A DNA stretch of 64,000 nucleotides from Fulvia fulva (Eukaryota; Ascomycota; Dothideomycetes; Mycosphaerellales; Mycosphaerellaceae), in the NCBI RefSeq assembly GCF_020509005.1, contig NC_063017.1, forward strand, positions 4,030,001 through 4,094,000, given 5' to 3'. The translations under genes were made by a program, and so were the position numbers. Below are positions 1 through 11,927 of the stretch, piece after piece. Numbering within the stretch: the stretch's first letter is position 1; every line of letters starts with the position of its first letter. Under the pieces are notes generated by a model. That model saw nothing but the letters and a program-made list of their open reading frames with translations, made no database searches and was not told the origin of the DNA.

Positions 1-1244
1 AGATCTAAGCCATCGCTATACGACTCTTGTTCGTCGCGTCAAGACGCAGTCTAACACGAGAATAGCGACTTTTCCAACACTCTGGCGTTCGCAAAGATGG
101 TATACGCCGTCTTTAAAGGTCTGTATGGATCTTTGATGTTGGCTCTGCCACACCTTTAAGCCAGATGTCGCAAATCTTCCCATCACAACCACATCTTAAA
201 AAACCTACAACAAGCCATCCCCAGCTCTTCGCCCAAACAGGCCAGAACACTGCCACAAAGAGCTTCTATCATGACCACATCGCCAAGCGACATCGAGGCG
301 CAAACGTTTCAGCGGCATGAACAGCACCAAGTCTTTGGCATAGTAAGCTTGCTATCACGGGACAAGCCGCTAGCACTGCCAGTGTCGTCTCGTCAGACCT
401 TGCTAATTGCTTGATGTGTAAGGCCGTCAATGGATAGCACTTACACATGCCAAGTGTGGAGGTGTTGCAGACGTGCAGCAAGACACACGCACGCGTTGAT
501 GATCGAGAGCGCTTGGCTGCTTGACAAGCATGGCTGATCTTGCGGATGATCAACATATCCTGGCACGGATTGTCACGTGAAGCATCTCAAGCTTCTGGTC
601 GGGGCTTTCACATGTCCTTGTACAGCTGAGCGGTTGCTTGGCGTGTGAAGGCGAGGCGCAGTCTCACTTGCTGGTGGCATCAATGATGGCGACCCTGAGA
701 GACATTCTGCTCAGGCAGCGGTCACCCACTACGTCCCACGAGCCAAGTCAAATGCAGGTAAAGTCAAACCAGCCAGATGCGGATCACTGGCCCCTAGCTC
801 CGCCACATACCAGCGACGAAGTCAGTCGTAAACCGTCAGCGCCATCTTGTAAAGTGAATGCTCCCCGTCTGCCGCGATGAAGAAAGTGCGCAATGCCTTC
901 GTCCACATTCGCAGCACCAGTTTGGGGCGATAGCCCCTGGCACCAACCGAGCGAAAGGTCCGAACAAAGAGTAGATGAAGTCGGGCATGGTATCCGGGAA
1001 TTTGTGAGTGCATCACTTCATACGTCAGCTGTGAACAGCCCTGTTCGCAGCAAATCACATCACTGTATGTAGTCCAATAACCTCATCAAGGAAGAGTCCC
1101 GATGACGCTGGCGACCTTGTCACTCACATGTGCAACCTTCAGTAAGAAATTTCCCTCGCTGCGAGGCGCGTCAACAGAGACAGCAACAACAAATGTGCTA
1201 GAAATGGTCAGGTGTTGATCCTTCTATACCTGGTCTACTCCTCG
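1..1244. other. gene-free stretch
   Basis: I see no convincing gene here. The short open frames lack codon bias, conserved motifs and plausible splice structure. The right end is the 3' flank of the auxilin-like gene. Confidence 0.5.
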
Positions 1245-4015
1245 TCATAGATTGTTATCCTTCTTAAACTTATCCCACGCTTCATTCAGCGTGCTGAAGA
1301 CAGACGCACTGACCATGCGCTGCTCAGTCGTAGCATCTTGTGGTATCTGCAATGGCAACCATCAGTAACGTATCCCACAAACATGATAATTTTCTGAACT
1401 GGACTCACCTTATCTGGATGCACCTTCGCAATCGCCTTCATATAAACAATCTTCACCTTATTCGGCATGACCAGATCACTCATCCCGACCTTCTTCCACC
1501 CGGCAGCCTCCCAGAGAACACTATCCAGACTCTGCAGTAACGCTCGGAGATTATCCGCTTTGCCCCCCTTCCAAGCTGTAAGTTTCGCGTCGACCTGATC
1601 GCTCAAGGCGAACTTCTCATCATCAGCCTTGTCGGCCGCTGCATTCGCTGCACGCAGCTTCTTCACAGCTTCAGCTGACTGCGCGCCTGAAAGTGCAGGT
1701 CGATTGAGACTGTTACCCATACTCTTAGCTGGAGCCGGTCGGCCTGGTCCCGGTGCTGTGCTGTGGACAGGCGCTGGTTTAGTGGCTGGTTTCGGTGCTG
1801 CGGCCTTTTCGCAGCGATCCCTGCCCTTCAAGCTCACAGCTCCGCCAACGCCAGCTGCGACTGCAGTCTTCCAAGCGGCGGCAGCGTCGCTCCATTTCTC
1901 GAGATGCTCTAATGCTTCTGCCTTTCGCATGATCGCTTTGCCGTAAAACTCACGCATGTCTTTGACGCCCTCGCCGCTGCCGAGATCGATGGTCTCGCCG
2001 ATACCTTGACTCTGGCCGATGACGCCGAGTGCTTGGTCTGCGTCTGAGACGGCAGTCTTTGCGTCACCAGTCTTGATGCCCGTCAAGGCGCGGTTGGTGT
2101 ACAGAATGATCGCGACCGGGTGGGTAGCAGGTAGTGGTGTCAATGCAGCTGTGTATGCTTCGTGAGCTGTGGCATAATCACCGCGCTTGAACGCCTCGCC
2201 ACCAGCCTTCCGCTTGGCTCCAGATGACGAAAGCGCCGCTGGCGAAACGCTAGGTATAGTACGGGGCGGTGCCTTTGGTCTTGGTGGCGTTGGCGCTCGT
2301 GCTGGGCGCGGTATGCTTGCCGCAGGCGCAGGTCTCGATGTTTGTACAGGCTGCGAAGGAGGAGCTGAAGAAAACAGATCTACCTCTGGTTCAGGTTGAG
2401 GTTCGGGCTTCGGCGCCGCTTTCTTCCTCCTCGCTGGACTAACGTATGCCTGAGCAGTCTGATCTTCCACGTCCTGCCTGCTGAGCTTCGTAGTTGGTCT
2501 CTTATCGAGTGGTGGCTGTGCTTGCTGCATAAACCTGGGTTGCGCAGCAGGTCTGTGAGGTAGAGGCTCAGCTGGCGCACGCTCTCGAGTAGGCTGCTGT
2601 GTAACACGGCCAGGGTCTGATCTTGTCGGCTTTTGTGGCCGATCGCGTGGAGCATCCAGCATTGCAGCCTCATCGGTAACGTCAACTTCGGGCTTTGCTA
2701 CAGGACGTGGCCGTTCCTCGAGTCTCCTCTGGCTGCTCGATCTGCTATTATCGGCACTAGAGTCATGCATCCACTTAGGCTGGCTTGATTCCGGTCCCTG
2801 CTGGAACTCTGCCATGGTCTTGGCCATCTGCTTCTGACTTGCTTTCCACAGCGACGTTGCGCCTTTAAAAAGCTTGTTGCCATACTCTTGCGCCACCTGC
2901 GCTGCGTCCTTGTCACCATTCGCCGGCGACCTGCTGTCATGACGCCGCCCTGCTGAGCTGGATCGAGCTTCATCTCGCATCCATGCTGGCATTGCATCTT
3001 GTTCCCCTCGTGGTCGACGCTGCGGGCTTCGGCTTCCTGTCACTGGGCTTCGTCGCCTTTCCGCACTTTCACCCTTTGCTTTCTGTCGTGACTCTTCGTG
3101 AGCTTGCTGCAACAGCCAGCCTACCGCGGCTTGCACCTCGCCGCCAGACTCTGCCAAAGCAATTTTCGCCTTGTCTGCTGGGAAGCCCATTTCTACCAGC
3201 TCTGCCAGGGCGCGATCTTTCGGCATATCGCCTTCTTCCAGCTCTCCACCTCCAGGAATGAAGTCGTTCTCAGGTTCAGGTATAGGTCTTGGCACAGGCT
3301 GCTTGGGTGGTGGCTTTTCCGCGACCGGTCGTGCAAGATCACCGAGTATATCATGGTCGTCATTCGGTTGTGCTTTTGCCACAGGCGCCGCGTGACCATT
3401 CGCCTGCTTCGGTAACGAGCCCAACCCAAATGGATCATCGTCCTCGTCAAATCCTCCATTCCCAGCAGTCACAGGCGTAGGAGCTTGTGCCGCAGCTGGC
3501 GTACTCCTCCCACTCGCAGCTCCCGAAGCAGGCGGAGGAAAGTGACTCGCTTTATCGACGGGCGCACGCCTGTTGAAGGCAGCCAATATATCATCCTCAT
3601 CCTGCTCCGCAGGCTTCGACAGAGCAGGCGAGGGTCCTCTCACTTCTGGCGTCCCTCTTCCACTACCCAACGTATCCCACAACGCTCCCTGCTGCTCTTG
3701 CTGGCGCCTTTTCTCCTCAATCAATTGCCTCTGCCGCTCCTGGATCGAGATATTGGTGTTGGCCGACTTTTGCGACTTCAAGGATAACAAGTTGCCGAAC
3801 TGGTCGCCGGTTGCTGCAGGCTTGGCGGCGCCATTGAGAGTGCTTGACGGGCGGGAGATGTTGTGTGGTGATGCTGTGCCTGATTGGGGGATCGCGGGGC
3901 TCGCTCGTAAGCTTGCATACTGAGATGCGAAGTTGGTCGGGTTCAAGGGAGCTGTGGTCGTTGTCGTTGAAGGCTTAGCTGGCTTCTGCCAGTCCTCGCC
4001 AAGCAGGTCATCCAT
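1245..4015 (-). CDS. SWA2: auxilin/Swa2-like clathrin-uncoating J-protein
   Basis: Predicted cofactor that recruits Hsp70 to clathrin-coated vesicles and stimulates uncoating. Seen in sequence: a start reading MDDLLGEDW (a possible clathrin-box-like DLLG), a long low-complexity region with acidic DDD/DPF-type patches, a UBA domain at about residues 265-305 (core LVEMGFPADKA), a TPR block at about 610-715, and a C-terminal J domain with HPDK. This UBA-TPR-J order is that of yeast Swa2. A 62-bp intron at 1347-1408 falls directly after the HPDK codons. The last exon, 1245-1346, ends the protein with an NEAWDKFKKDNNL-type tail typical of auxilin J domains. Exons are in phase and give 902 aa. Without the splice the J domain would be lost, so the unspliced frame to 1286 is not the real end. 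Confidence 0.9.
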
Positions 4016-4631
4016 CGTGGTTGCAGTCGGAATGCATCAGATTGTGAGAGTCGAGGTTATCGGAAGTTGTACATGGCAAACATGGAAGGTAGTGTGACGG
4101 TAGTGGAGAATGACACTGTGCATGTGCTAGTGCTACTGTTGACGTCGGCAGACCCCACCCCATACTGAGCTAAGCTCAAGATGAGCACACTGGAGGGTCT
4201 GAAGCGCGGGATGGACGACATGTACAGTAGCTTGCTGGACTTCAGATGAGCCTGTTAACAACACGTTCACACTCCCACCTTGTGATCAATACACCACCAT
4301 CCTTCATGCTCCGTCTTCCCTGCAACTTTCCAAAATGTTGCGCATTAATGACATCTGCATGCCTAGTCCAACGAGTTCCACCGGTCCGCCTCTTTGATTT
4401 CCTTTGCTGACACGTCTGTAAACGACGTGGTATGAGAGAAAGTTGCAATTGAGCGGGTGCATGCGTTGTGTGCGTTGTAAGGCGTGACCAGACGCCATCG
4501 AATTTGTCCCGGCTTCGAACATCGTCTCCATGGTGATGTCAATCCAGACAGCACAACAATATATCCCAATGGTGCAATGATCCCCTCGAGGTCAACCATA
4601 TATGCTCCCAGCCAGCGAAAGCTCGATCAAT
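4016..4631. other. intergenic between two minus-strand genes
   Basis: Holds the promoter of the auxilin-like gene and the 3' flank of the DUF6604 gene. The short frames in it look like noise. No repeat or RNA gene was recognised. Confidence 0.5.
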
Positions 4632-7104
4632 CTATGCATCCGCGGGCGGTGGGTCCAGCCTCGTGATTCCAGCAGGAAACTCAACAGAGTCCAGTGTCGC
4701 AGCATGATACGCATAACCCACAGCATTCGACCACGTCCTCGCGCGCATCACTCCGCCATACCTATTATCATCACCCCGCAGAAAGTTCTCCAGCACCCCT
4801 GCGGCATCATGAAGCATTCGGCTCCCTCCCTGAACACCTTGCGGCAGCGCTTGCGCGATCCGATCTGAGCCGCGTACGACTTTGAAGAGGTAGCCGATAA
4901 TGTATGGGAGCTGTGACTCATCTTCGATGTACGACTCGGTGAAGTACTTGACCAGGTCCGCGTGAAGGTGTGTCTGGAGTGTGCGTAGAAGCTTCAAGCC
5001 GCGCTGGTGAAAGCCGAAGTAGTCGAAGAGGAAGTGGAATTCTTCTGCTGCGACGCCTTCGCGGACGATTTGGAGGAGCTGCAATGGTGTGTATTGGCGC
5101 TGCACTATCATCTCGCGTGTGAAAGCTTGAAGGTCGACTGCAGGGACACTTGTGCGCTCCGCTTTGCTTGCGACGGAGAGCATTGCAACCATGTTCGGCG
5201 TGGTCAGTGCGACGGGCTCGCCGTAGAGGTAGTGCGCTCGCCAGATGTCTTTGACGGGAGATGTGGACTTCAAGCCACGTGGGCCTTTCTTTGATTCCAC
5301 GATCAGAGCTGGACCGCCTGGACGGCGGTTGCGTGCGAAGTTGCTCGCACTGGCGCCGAGAGCGAGCAGGAAGCGCTTCTGGTATTCGGCAGCGTCGGTC
5401 GGTGGAGCACCAACAAATATGCGTTGAGCGCCGTGGACAGATATCAGATAGTCCATGTCTTTCCACTCTGCATCGAGCCCAGCGCTGTGCTTCGCTGCGT
5501 TGTACAAGTGTGCTGGGTAGATGACTGAACCCCAGGCAGTGCACAAGTTGATACCACCTGCAAGTCGTCAGTTGAATGGTCCATTGTAAACGGGCTGCGT
5601 TGAACATACCATCTTGTAGCATCATGTTGAGTCGGAATACAATCAAGCCGGCCAGAATGGGATTCATGGTGAGCAGCCAGTAAGGCTTTGACCGCACACC
5701 TTGATCACGGAATGATCTCGAGAGAGCTTGACCAAGGTCCTGCATGACATCTTTCTGTGTGCAGTCTTTCGCGTAGCGCTGCACTTCCTTGAAGACTTGG
5801 TCATTCTGTGCCGGCCAATTGGAGATGTGCCTACTGCGGGAGAAGCGAAAGTAGTCATCAATGGTCTGGGCGACACGGTTACCAGTGGCTTTCAGCTCTT
5901 CGAATGCTCTGCTGGCATCTTCTCGCAGCACATGGTGTATGTCGAGGAAGACTTGAGTGGCGAAGATGCCGTACATGGGCATCGCCTCCAGGTCGTTGGC
6001 ATCCATCATGATTCGAAGGCAAGTTGTGAGACCGTCTTCAGCTGGTATCTCTACCTGGCCGCGGGACAATTTGGTGAACTCTGGCAGAAGTTCCATGAGC
6101 ACGATGAGATCATCTTTGTGTTGCTGCTCCTCCGATTGCTTGAACCAGTCTTTGCCTCGAGGATCGTAAACGCCGAAATGTCCGTACTTCATGGCAGGTA
6201 CTGAATTCGGTGCGAGTACATCTGCATATTCGGCGAGCAGGGTACACGCTCTCGCGCAGACAAAGTCGCCGAACTTGTCGCCGTTACCACCCAGGCTTTC
6301 CATTTCCACGTAGTTGCTGAGATAGAGGACCAGGCTAGGATAGTTGGCTTCCATTGGCAGTGCCTCGAAGAGATCATCAGAGCTGCGTTTCAAGATGCCA
6401 TAAGCAGTGTCAGTCGTGACTGCCGCACTCATCAAGTTCAGCTTGCCATTACGACAATCCTTCCAGACAGTCATGACGTGGTCCCGAATATCGTTGACGT
6501 CTTTGAAGAATGTAAGGATGGCAAAGACATGATGCATGTCATTCTCTTCGAGCTCGTCCTCGGTACCCTCCGATTGCTTTGGCTGAGACTTTGACGCAGG
6601 AGCGCTATCGTCGGTGGCAGCATCATCTACTGTCAGAGCTGCACACATGTTCTGAAGGTTGCTTGAGACTGGTGCGGCCGCCTCGTCAGGCTGCAGTATC
6701 GCAAGGATCTCCTCCACAGCCGAGATGAAGTATTTGTGGCCAGCGTCTGCAGCTTTCGTGGCCTCATCCTTCTTAGCCTTGGTGAGCTCCGCAAAGTATT
6801 GATTGGCTCCTTTGCGCAGACTGATGATGGTTCTTGTGACGGTGACAATGCTCTGCGGGATTCTGATCTTTGGCTCAGAAGAAGCAGCAATCTTGCGAGC
6901 AAGAGACGTCAATTCCTGGACCGTGACTCGATACTTGGCCGAGCTGCCCTTCTTCAGTCTCTCTTTGCTGTCAGCGCTGGACAGGAAGCTGAGATCGGCA
7001 CCGCAGCGTCGTGCATTGTCGATCAGCCATGTGGTGAGTTTCTTGGTGCCCTGCTTGTAAGGCTTGTACGTGCTTGTGTTTGCAGTGCCCTCCCAGGATG
7101 CAAG
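4632..7104 (-). CDS. DUF6604-domain protein, start unresolved
   Basis: Large fungal protein of unknown function. The N-terminal part carries the family's opening signature, a tyrosine followed by KQGTKKLTTWLIDNA, encoded near 7020-7075. A long acidic/helical body follows. A 52-bp intron (5558-5609, GTATGT..TTGCAG) joins the two long frames in phase. With the frame open from 7104, the two exons total 807 codons. No ATG occurs in this frame between the in-frame stop at 7105-7107 and the conserved start region. The true first exon therefore probably lies further upstream behind another intron, or initiation is non-canonical, and 7104 is an outer limit. Divergently placed against the phosphoglycerate dehydrogenase gene with under 200 bp between. 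The family is often found in regulator-like fungal proteins but no activity is established. Confidence 0.75.
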
Positions 7105-7296
7105 TTAAGCTCACGTGGCTCAGCAGCGTCTCCGCACTGTGCCGCAAGGAGTCTGGCGTCAGGCACGTGCGGGACAATCTTCGGAAGCGTGACTCTGCCG
7201 CAGCTTGCGCATTCTGGCCTACATAAGCCTGTGTATGAGCTGCACCAAGGCGTAGACTCTTCACCTTTCACACCTCACCCCTCGACCACCACCACA
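7105..7296. promoter_or_regulatory. shared divergent promoter region
   Basis: Fewer than 200 bp separate the open frame of the DUF6604 gene (minus) from the phosphoglycerate dehydrogenase ATG (plus). The two promoters must overlap, and the first exon of the DUF6604 gene may lie inside. The bases just before the ATG at 7297 are CA-rich, typical of a fungal start context. Confidence 0.45.
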
Positions 7297-8730
7297 ATGC
7301 CGACCGCCGCCCAAGACATTCCCGTCCGCAACGGCAGCTCCAGAGACGCGCTCGCCAGATCCGTGTCCAACTCCTTCAACGCCGCCGAAGCCTCTCTGTC
7401 GCGCAGCCCAGAGCTCAGCTTCCACAGCCCCAACCAGAGCTACTCCGGCCCACCGAAAGTGTCAGCAAAGCAGCTGCGACCCTTCCAGACACAGGATGTC
7501 AAGGTCCTGCTGCTGGAGAATGTCAACCTGACCGGCCAGTCGATCCTCACAAAGCAAGGCTACCAGGTCGAGGCACTCAAGAGCTCACTGCCAGAGGACC
7601 AGCTCATTGAGAAGATCCAACATGTTCACGTCCTTGGTATCCGATCGAAGACACAGCTCACTGCCAATGTGCTCAAGCATGCTAAGAACTTGATTGTGGT
7701 TGGCTGCTTCTGCATTGGCACGAATCAGCTCGATCTCAAATTCGCCGCAGAGAATGGTGTTGCCGTCTTCAACTCGCCCTTCAGCAACTCGCGTTCGGTG
7801 GCAGAGCAGATGATTGGCTGCATCATATCGCTCGCACGACAGATCGGTGATCGCAACGTGGAAATGCACAAGCGCGTCTGGAACAAGGTCTCTGCTGGCT
7901 GCTGGGAAGTAAGAGGAAAGACTTTGGGTATCGTTGGATATGGACACGTCGGTGCACAACTTTCAGTGCTGGCAGAGTCGATGGGCATGAAGGTCATCTA
8001 CTACGACGTCGTCAACCTCATGAACCTGGGCAGCGCAACGCAGGTACACTCCCTCGATGAACTCCTCCAAGGCGCAGACTTCGTGACACTGCATGTCCCC
8101 GAAATCGAAGACACGAAGAACATGATCAGCGGCCCACAACTCGAGAAGATGCGAAACGGCGCATACCTTCTCAACGCCTCGCGAGGAAGCGTGGTCGACA
8201 TCCCAGCCCTCGTCAAGGCGCTCCAAGACGGCAAGCTCGCCGGCGCAGCAATCGACGTCTTCCCCAACGAGCCAGGCAGCAACGGCGAACACTTCAACAC
8301 CCAACTCAACGACTGGTCCGACGAGCTCCTCAAGCAAAAGAACGTCATCCTCACCCCCCACATCGGCGGCTCAACAGAAGAAGCACAAGCCGCGATCGGC
8401 GTAGAAGTCGCAGACGCTCTCGTCAACTACGTCAACTTCGGCACCACAATCGGTGCCGTCAATATGCCTGAGGTGACCCTCCGCTCCCTCACCCTGGACG
8501 AGCCCAACCACGCCCGTGTCGTCTACATCCACAAGAACGTCCCCGGTGTGCTACGCAAAGTCAACGAGATCCTCGGCGACCACAATGTCGACAAGCAGAT
8601 GACGGATAGCAGGGGAGATGTGGCTTACTTGATGGCTGATATTAGTAATGTCAACGTCTCGGAGATCAAGAACTTGTACCAGAGCTTGGAGGATCTTGGT
8701 AGCAGAATCAGGACGCGAGTCTTGTATTAG
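7297..8730 (+). CDS. SER3: D-3-phosphoglycerate dehydrogenase
   Basis: Oxidises 3-phosphoglycerate to 3-phosphohydroxypyruvate with NAD, the first step of serine synthesis, in the cytosol. 477 aa, uninterrupted, like yeast Ser3/Ser33 (about 470 aa). Visible motifs: the Rossmann loop GIVGYGHVGAQ, the LNASRGSVVD segment, LTPHIGGSTEEAQ carrying the catalytic histidine, and a C-terminal ACT domain (from about 405: NHARVVYIHKNVPGVLRKVNEIL) used for serine feedback. The frame stays open upstream, but the ATG at 7297 sits in a CCACAATG context and starts a normal-length N-terminus, so longer starts are unlikely. No intron and no lesion seen. Confidence 0.96.
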   Translation: MPTAAQDIPVRNGSSRDALARSVSNSFNAAEASLSRSPELSFHSPNQSYSGPPKVSAKQLRPFQTQDVKVLLLENVNLTGQSILTKQGYQVEALKSSLPEDQLIEKIQHVHVLGIRSKTQLTANVLKHAKNLIVVGCFCIGTNQLDLKFAAENGVAVFNSPFSNSRSVAEQMIGCIISLARQIGDRNVEMHKRVWNKVSAGCWEVRGKTLGIVGYGHVGAQLSVLAESMGMKVIYYDVVNLMNLGSATQVHSLDELLQGADFVTLHVPEIEDTKNMISGPQLEKMRNGAYLLNASRGSVVDIPALVKALQDGKLAGAAIDVFPNEPGSNGEHFNTQLNDWSDELLKQKNVILTPHIGGSTEEAQAAIGVEVADALVNYVNFGTTIGAVNMPEVTLRSLTLDEPNHARVVYIHKNVPGVLRKVNEILGDHNVDKQMTDSRGDVAYLMADISNVNVSEIKNLYQSLEDLGSRIRTRVLY

Positions 8731-9175
8731 ATGCGTGCAGATACGTCACGGGCGGAACGGCTATAAAAAAACATGGGAGCAAAATGGGCGTCACAAGATC
8801 GCAGCGCATGGGGTTTGGCGTTCAACAACGATAGAGTAGCATGATACCACATGGCATTCAACATTGGCGCTTGATCGCCTAAGTTTCAACCATCACCATC
8901 GAACCACTGACTTCCAGACCTTCACATCCTCGCACATCGCACCGCAATATTAGACCTCCACTAAACTTCCGCACAACCCTCCACACTCCTCCCTCAACCC
9001 TCTCCTGGGCACATGGCTCTTCGCCGCCACCGCACCCCACGCCAGCGGTCTCTCACCAAAGATTGTCGGAAACGGAAAGCTCACCCCAAGAGCCTTCGCC
9101 TCCCGCTTCATCCTCCCTTGTTCATCACGAGCGACGCCCGGAGTGAGTTGAGACTGTGCCGACAGCAGCACTCTT
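8731..9175. other. intergenic, convergent 3' flanks
   Basis: Lies between the convergent dehydrogenase and dioxygenase-like genes. Pyrimidine/A-rich sequence with no supported gene. Confidence 0.5.
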
Positions 9176-10199
9176 CTAGAATACCTCTGGCACCGGAGGA
9201 CCCCAAACCGAGAGCGCTTCTGGCCCCGCTTGCACTTTTGCAATAGGCGTGTCTCGATTCACCAAGTCTCCATCGGCGTAATGTTCGAGGATGAATTCGT
9301 TAGGGTCGAACCAGTAATCGGACTGAGGAGAGTGTAAGTACGGACACTGTGAAGCACAGAAGTGGAGATGTTCACTCACCACCTGACTCCCAAGCACATG
9401 TCTCCCCACGCCCCAACACAACTCATACCCCTTCCTCGTCAAATGCTGATGCCCCAGCTGCTGCACATCAAAATCATGCACCTCAAACGCCGCATGCGCC
9501 ACCGACGGCCGATCCCCCGGCTTCACCATCTTGAAGAAGAAAGCGTGGTGGTCGGTATACTCTTTCCCCCCGATCAACATGGAAGAAACACGTCACGGAT
9601 TTTTCACCGCGGTAGACAATATCGGATGGTGCCAGGGAGATTACGGTGGTATACCATGAGTACATCTGCTCGTACAAGCCCTCGGGGTACGTCACGCCGT
9701 AGTGGCCCCATCGAAACACGGGCGCGGGACCTGGTTCGAAGCGCTGGAATTTTCCTTTTCGGGGTTTGTCGTCTTCGAAGTTGATGATGAGTTTTTGGAG
9801 GTGTGGTGGCGAGGCGGTGGTTTCTTGCCAGCCGTGGATAAGGTGCACGGCATGGCCTGCGGGATCTCGAAGAGTTACTGCACGACCGCCGGCTGGGCCT
9901 TCGAGGTTTCGGATAGGTCCTTCTGCGTCTTTGAGCTGTGCTGCGCGTTCTAGTTCCGATTCGCCTTCAACCACGTATGCCGCACCACCGAAGGAGGATG
10001 AGCCGTTGGGTGATGGCCGGGCAATGTAGATGAATGGTTCCGTTCCGTAGCCCTTGAAGAAGGTTGTGCCGTCTGGGTTTTCGTGCGCAACGTCCAGTCC
10101 GAAGTCGCGGAGGAAGTCTTTTACTTTTGGCAGGTTGGCATGGTGGTAATCAACGAAGGCCGTCTTCAAGAGCTTTATTGGGCCAGGCGAGTCTGCCAT
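9176..10199 (-). pseudogene. VOC/extradiol-dioxygenase-like protein with one-base frameshift
   Basis: Glyoxalase-fold (vicinal oxygen chelate) protein related to fungal 2,3-dihydroxybiphenyl-type dioxygenases, which would cleave a catechol-like ring next to its hydroxyls. Two VOC modules are visible: an N-terminal one from MADSPGPIKLLKTAFVDYHH, and a C-terminal one with three likely metal ligands (His in WGHYGV, His in VAHAAFEVHD, Glu in LEHYADGD). A 57-bp intron (9323-9379) joins the last exon, where DYWFDPNEF continues in phase. The frame breaks at a run of six C on the plus strand (9566-9571; six G in the gene). With five G the conserved FFHVDRG-KEYTDHH block would be continuous. The exons sum to 967 nt, one base over a multiple of three. 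This is either a real frameshift or a homopolymer read error. The start at 10199 is chosen because the longer ATG adds unconserved residues. Confidence 0.75.
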
Positions 10200-10577
10200 C
10201 GAAGCTGTGCGTGTATACGGTTGTCTTTGATATGACAGTGTGGCCGCGATCCAACTGCGGTTCGGATCCAATATGTGTCCATGCACCTTCAGACGTACTG
10301 GCGTAAGTCACCGCCGGTGACTTGGTCCGTGGGACTGCGTACCGGATACTGTGGTACTTCTCAAGCTTGCCTCCGGATCGGGTCTTGCGAATGGGCGAAT
10401 GTGGTACAGCTTCTGCAAATGGCTGATGTGGTACGAGTCCACTGCGGCAATGATCGTCTGAACATTGTCTGCAAGGTTGATGTCTGCATTGTCGTGAAAG
10501 CTGTGTCGCCGAATGCAGGAGCTACAAAATCATATCAACCCTCACTGCTCGTTGTCTTGGGTTGCACTAGACACACC
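10200..10577. promoter_or_regulatory. divergent promoter of the dioxygenase-like and FAH genes
   Basis: The two genes are transcribed away from this 378-bp interval, which suggests coregulation. An upstream plus-strand frame runs into the FAH gene but has no family similarity. I could not define an operator; CGG half-sites were not systematically analysed. Confidence 0.45.
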
Positions 10578-11468
10578 ATGTCGACTGGAGACCTCGTGCC
10601 CTGGAACCGACTGGTACGATTCGTATCAGCAACGGACGGCCAAAAGAAGTTTGGCGAGCCCATCGTCAGCTCGCCAGATGCCGATATTGCAGCACTGGCT
10701 CGGAGTGGGAGTCTAGAGGTTGTGGTTCTCCATGGCGACGACCCGCTGTCTGCTCAGCCTACCGACAAGCGAGACAAGGTCCAGAAGTTGCTGGGTCCGC
10801 TGAGAGTCAGCGATGTACCCATCATCCGGTGCATCGGCCTGAACTACAAGACACACATAAAAGAGACCAGAAGAGCGCTACCAGAAGTTCCAACAGTCTT
10901 CACCAAGCCCGCACCCAGCATCGCAGACCACGATGCAGCTATACCAATTCCGAAAATCGCCCAGCAGCAGTGCGACTACGAGGGCGAACTGACAGTGCTG
11001 ATCGGGCGGGATGCCAAAGACGTCAGCGTGGCGGACGCGCTCTCGGTCGTGGCCGCTTACACCGTCGGCAATGATGTCTCGGCGAGGGACTGGCAGCGCG
11101 AGCCAGGCAAAGCCGGTGTCGTGCCACAGTGGTCGTTCAGCAAGTCCTTCGACAAGTACGCGCCGCTGGGTCCAGTGCTCGTTGCGCAGAAGTTGCTGGG
11201 TGCGGCAGACCAGCAGGAGTTGACGACGAGGGTCAACGGGGCGGTACGACAGTCAGGGAGTACTGGAGATCTTTGCCACGGGGTGCAAGAGCTCGTTGCG
11301 TTCTGCTCGCAAGGCCAGACGCTGCAGAGAGGTAGCCTTATCATGACGGGAACTCCTGGCGGTGTGGGCTTGTTCATGAAGCCCCCGACTTTCCTTCAGG
11401 ATGGTGATGAGGTAGAGGTCGAGGTCTCAGGCATTGGCAAGCTGCGGAATACGATGACGTTCCTGTAG
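10578..11468 (+). CDS. fumarylacetoacetate hydrolase family protein
   Basis: 296 aa, no intron, intact. FAH-fold enzymes hydrolyse or decarboxylate beta-diketo acids such as fumarylacetoacetate, fumarylpyruvate or 2-hydroxyhepta-2,4-dienedioate, usually late in aromatic catabolism. Seen: the substrate loop CIGLNYKTHIKE, FTKPAPS, the acidic metal ligands in CDYEGELTVLIGRDAK, TVGNDVSARDWQ, KSFDKYAPLGPV, LIMTGTPGGVG and QDGDEVEVEVSGIG. The start at 10578 (ACACCATG) gives the normal fungal length. A longer open frame from 10275 has no conserved content. Its partner across the divergent promoter is a ring-cleavage-type dioxygenase, so a meta-cleavage product hydrolase is a reasonable guess. The exact substrate cannot be read from the sequence. 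Confidence 0.9.
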   Translation: MSTGDLVPWNRLVRFVSATDGQKKFGEPIVSSPDADIAALARSGSLEVVVLHGDDPLSAQPTDKRDKVQKLLGPLRVSDVPIIRCIGLNYKTHIKETRRALPEVPTVFTKPAPSIADHDAAIPIPKIAQQQCDYEGELTVLIGRDAKDVSVADALSVVAAYTVGNDVSARDWQREPGKAGVVPQWSFSKSFDKYAPLGPVLVAQKLLGAADQQELTTRVNGAVRQSGSTGDLCHGVQELVAFCSQGQTLQRGSLIMTGTPGGVGLFMKPPTFLQDGDEVEVEVSGIGKLRNTMTFL

Positions 11469-11927
11469 TGTGATGATCATAAGCAGCCAGTGAATATAGA
11501 TCTTGTGATGGTCCGGCGTTCATCTTTGCATTCACGTAGTCCATATCTCCAGCGTCTTAAGGTCTTATCACCCTTGTCGACGCGTAAGTGCCATAGATGA
11601 CTGATACGGAGGCCATGGGAAGCTCAAAGATCAGATATGTAAGGTAGCGTGTGGAAAGAGATGTTTAGTGAAGAGGACTTGTTGACTCGACGAAGACTGT
11701 GTGTTCTGCTCGCGCGTTCACGTGATGTCGCGCACGAACTCAACTCCTCGACATCCTTCTTTTCCATTCATTGCCCTTCATCTTGCACTACTTTGGTCTC
11801 CCCCCTCCATGAACACCCCCCGACGACGAGCACATGTCCAGTCAGATAGTTAGTCTGCGGACGAGCCGTCACATATGGAATCACGTGGCGGGTCCTGCCT
11901 TCCACCGATGACACTACGCGGTCCACA
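11469..11927. other. intergenic, promoter of the cluster regulator
   Basis: About 460 bp upstream of the regulator gene. No gene, repeat or RNA was recognised. Confidence 0.45.

Noticed and set aside
6736..7296. Longer start for phosphoglycerate dehydrogenase
   Set aside because: The upstream open frame overlaps the antisense DUF6604 coding exon and has no family similarity; the ATG at 7297 gives the normal length.
10275..10577. Longer start for the FAH-family protein
   Set aside because: The extra 101 codons lie in the divergent promoter and show no conserved content.
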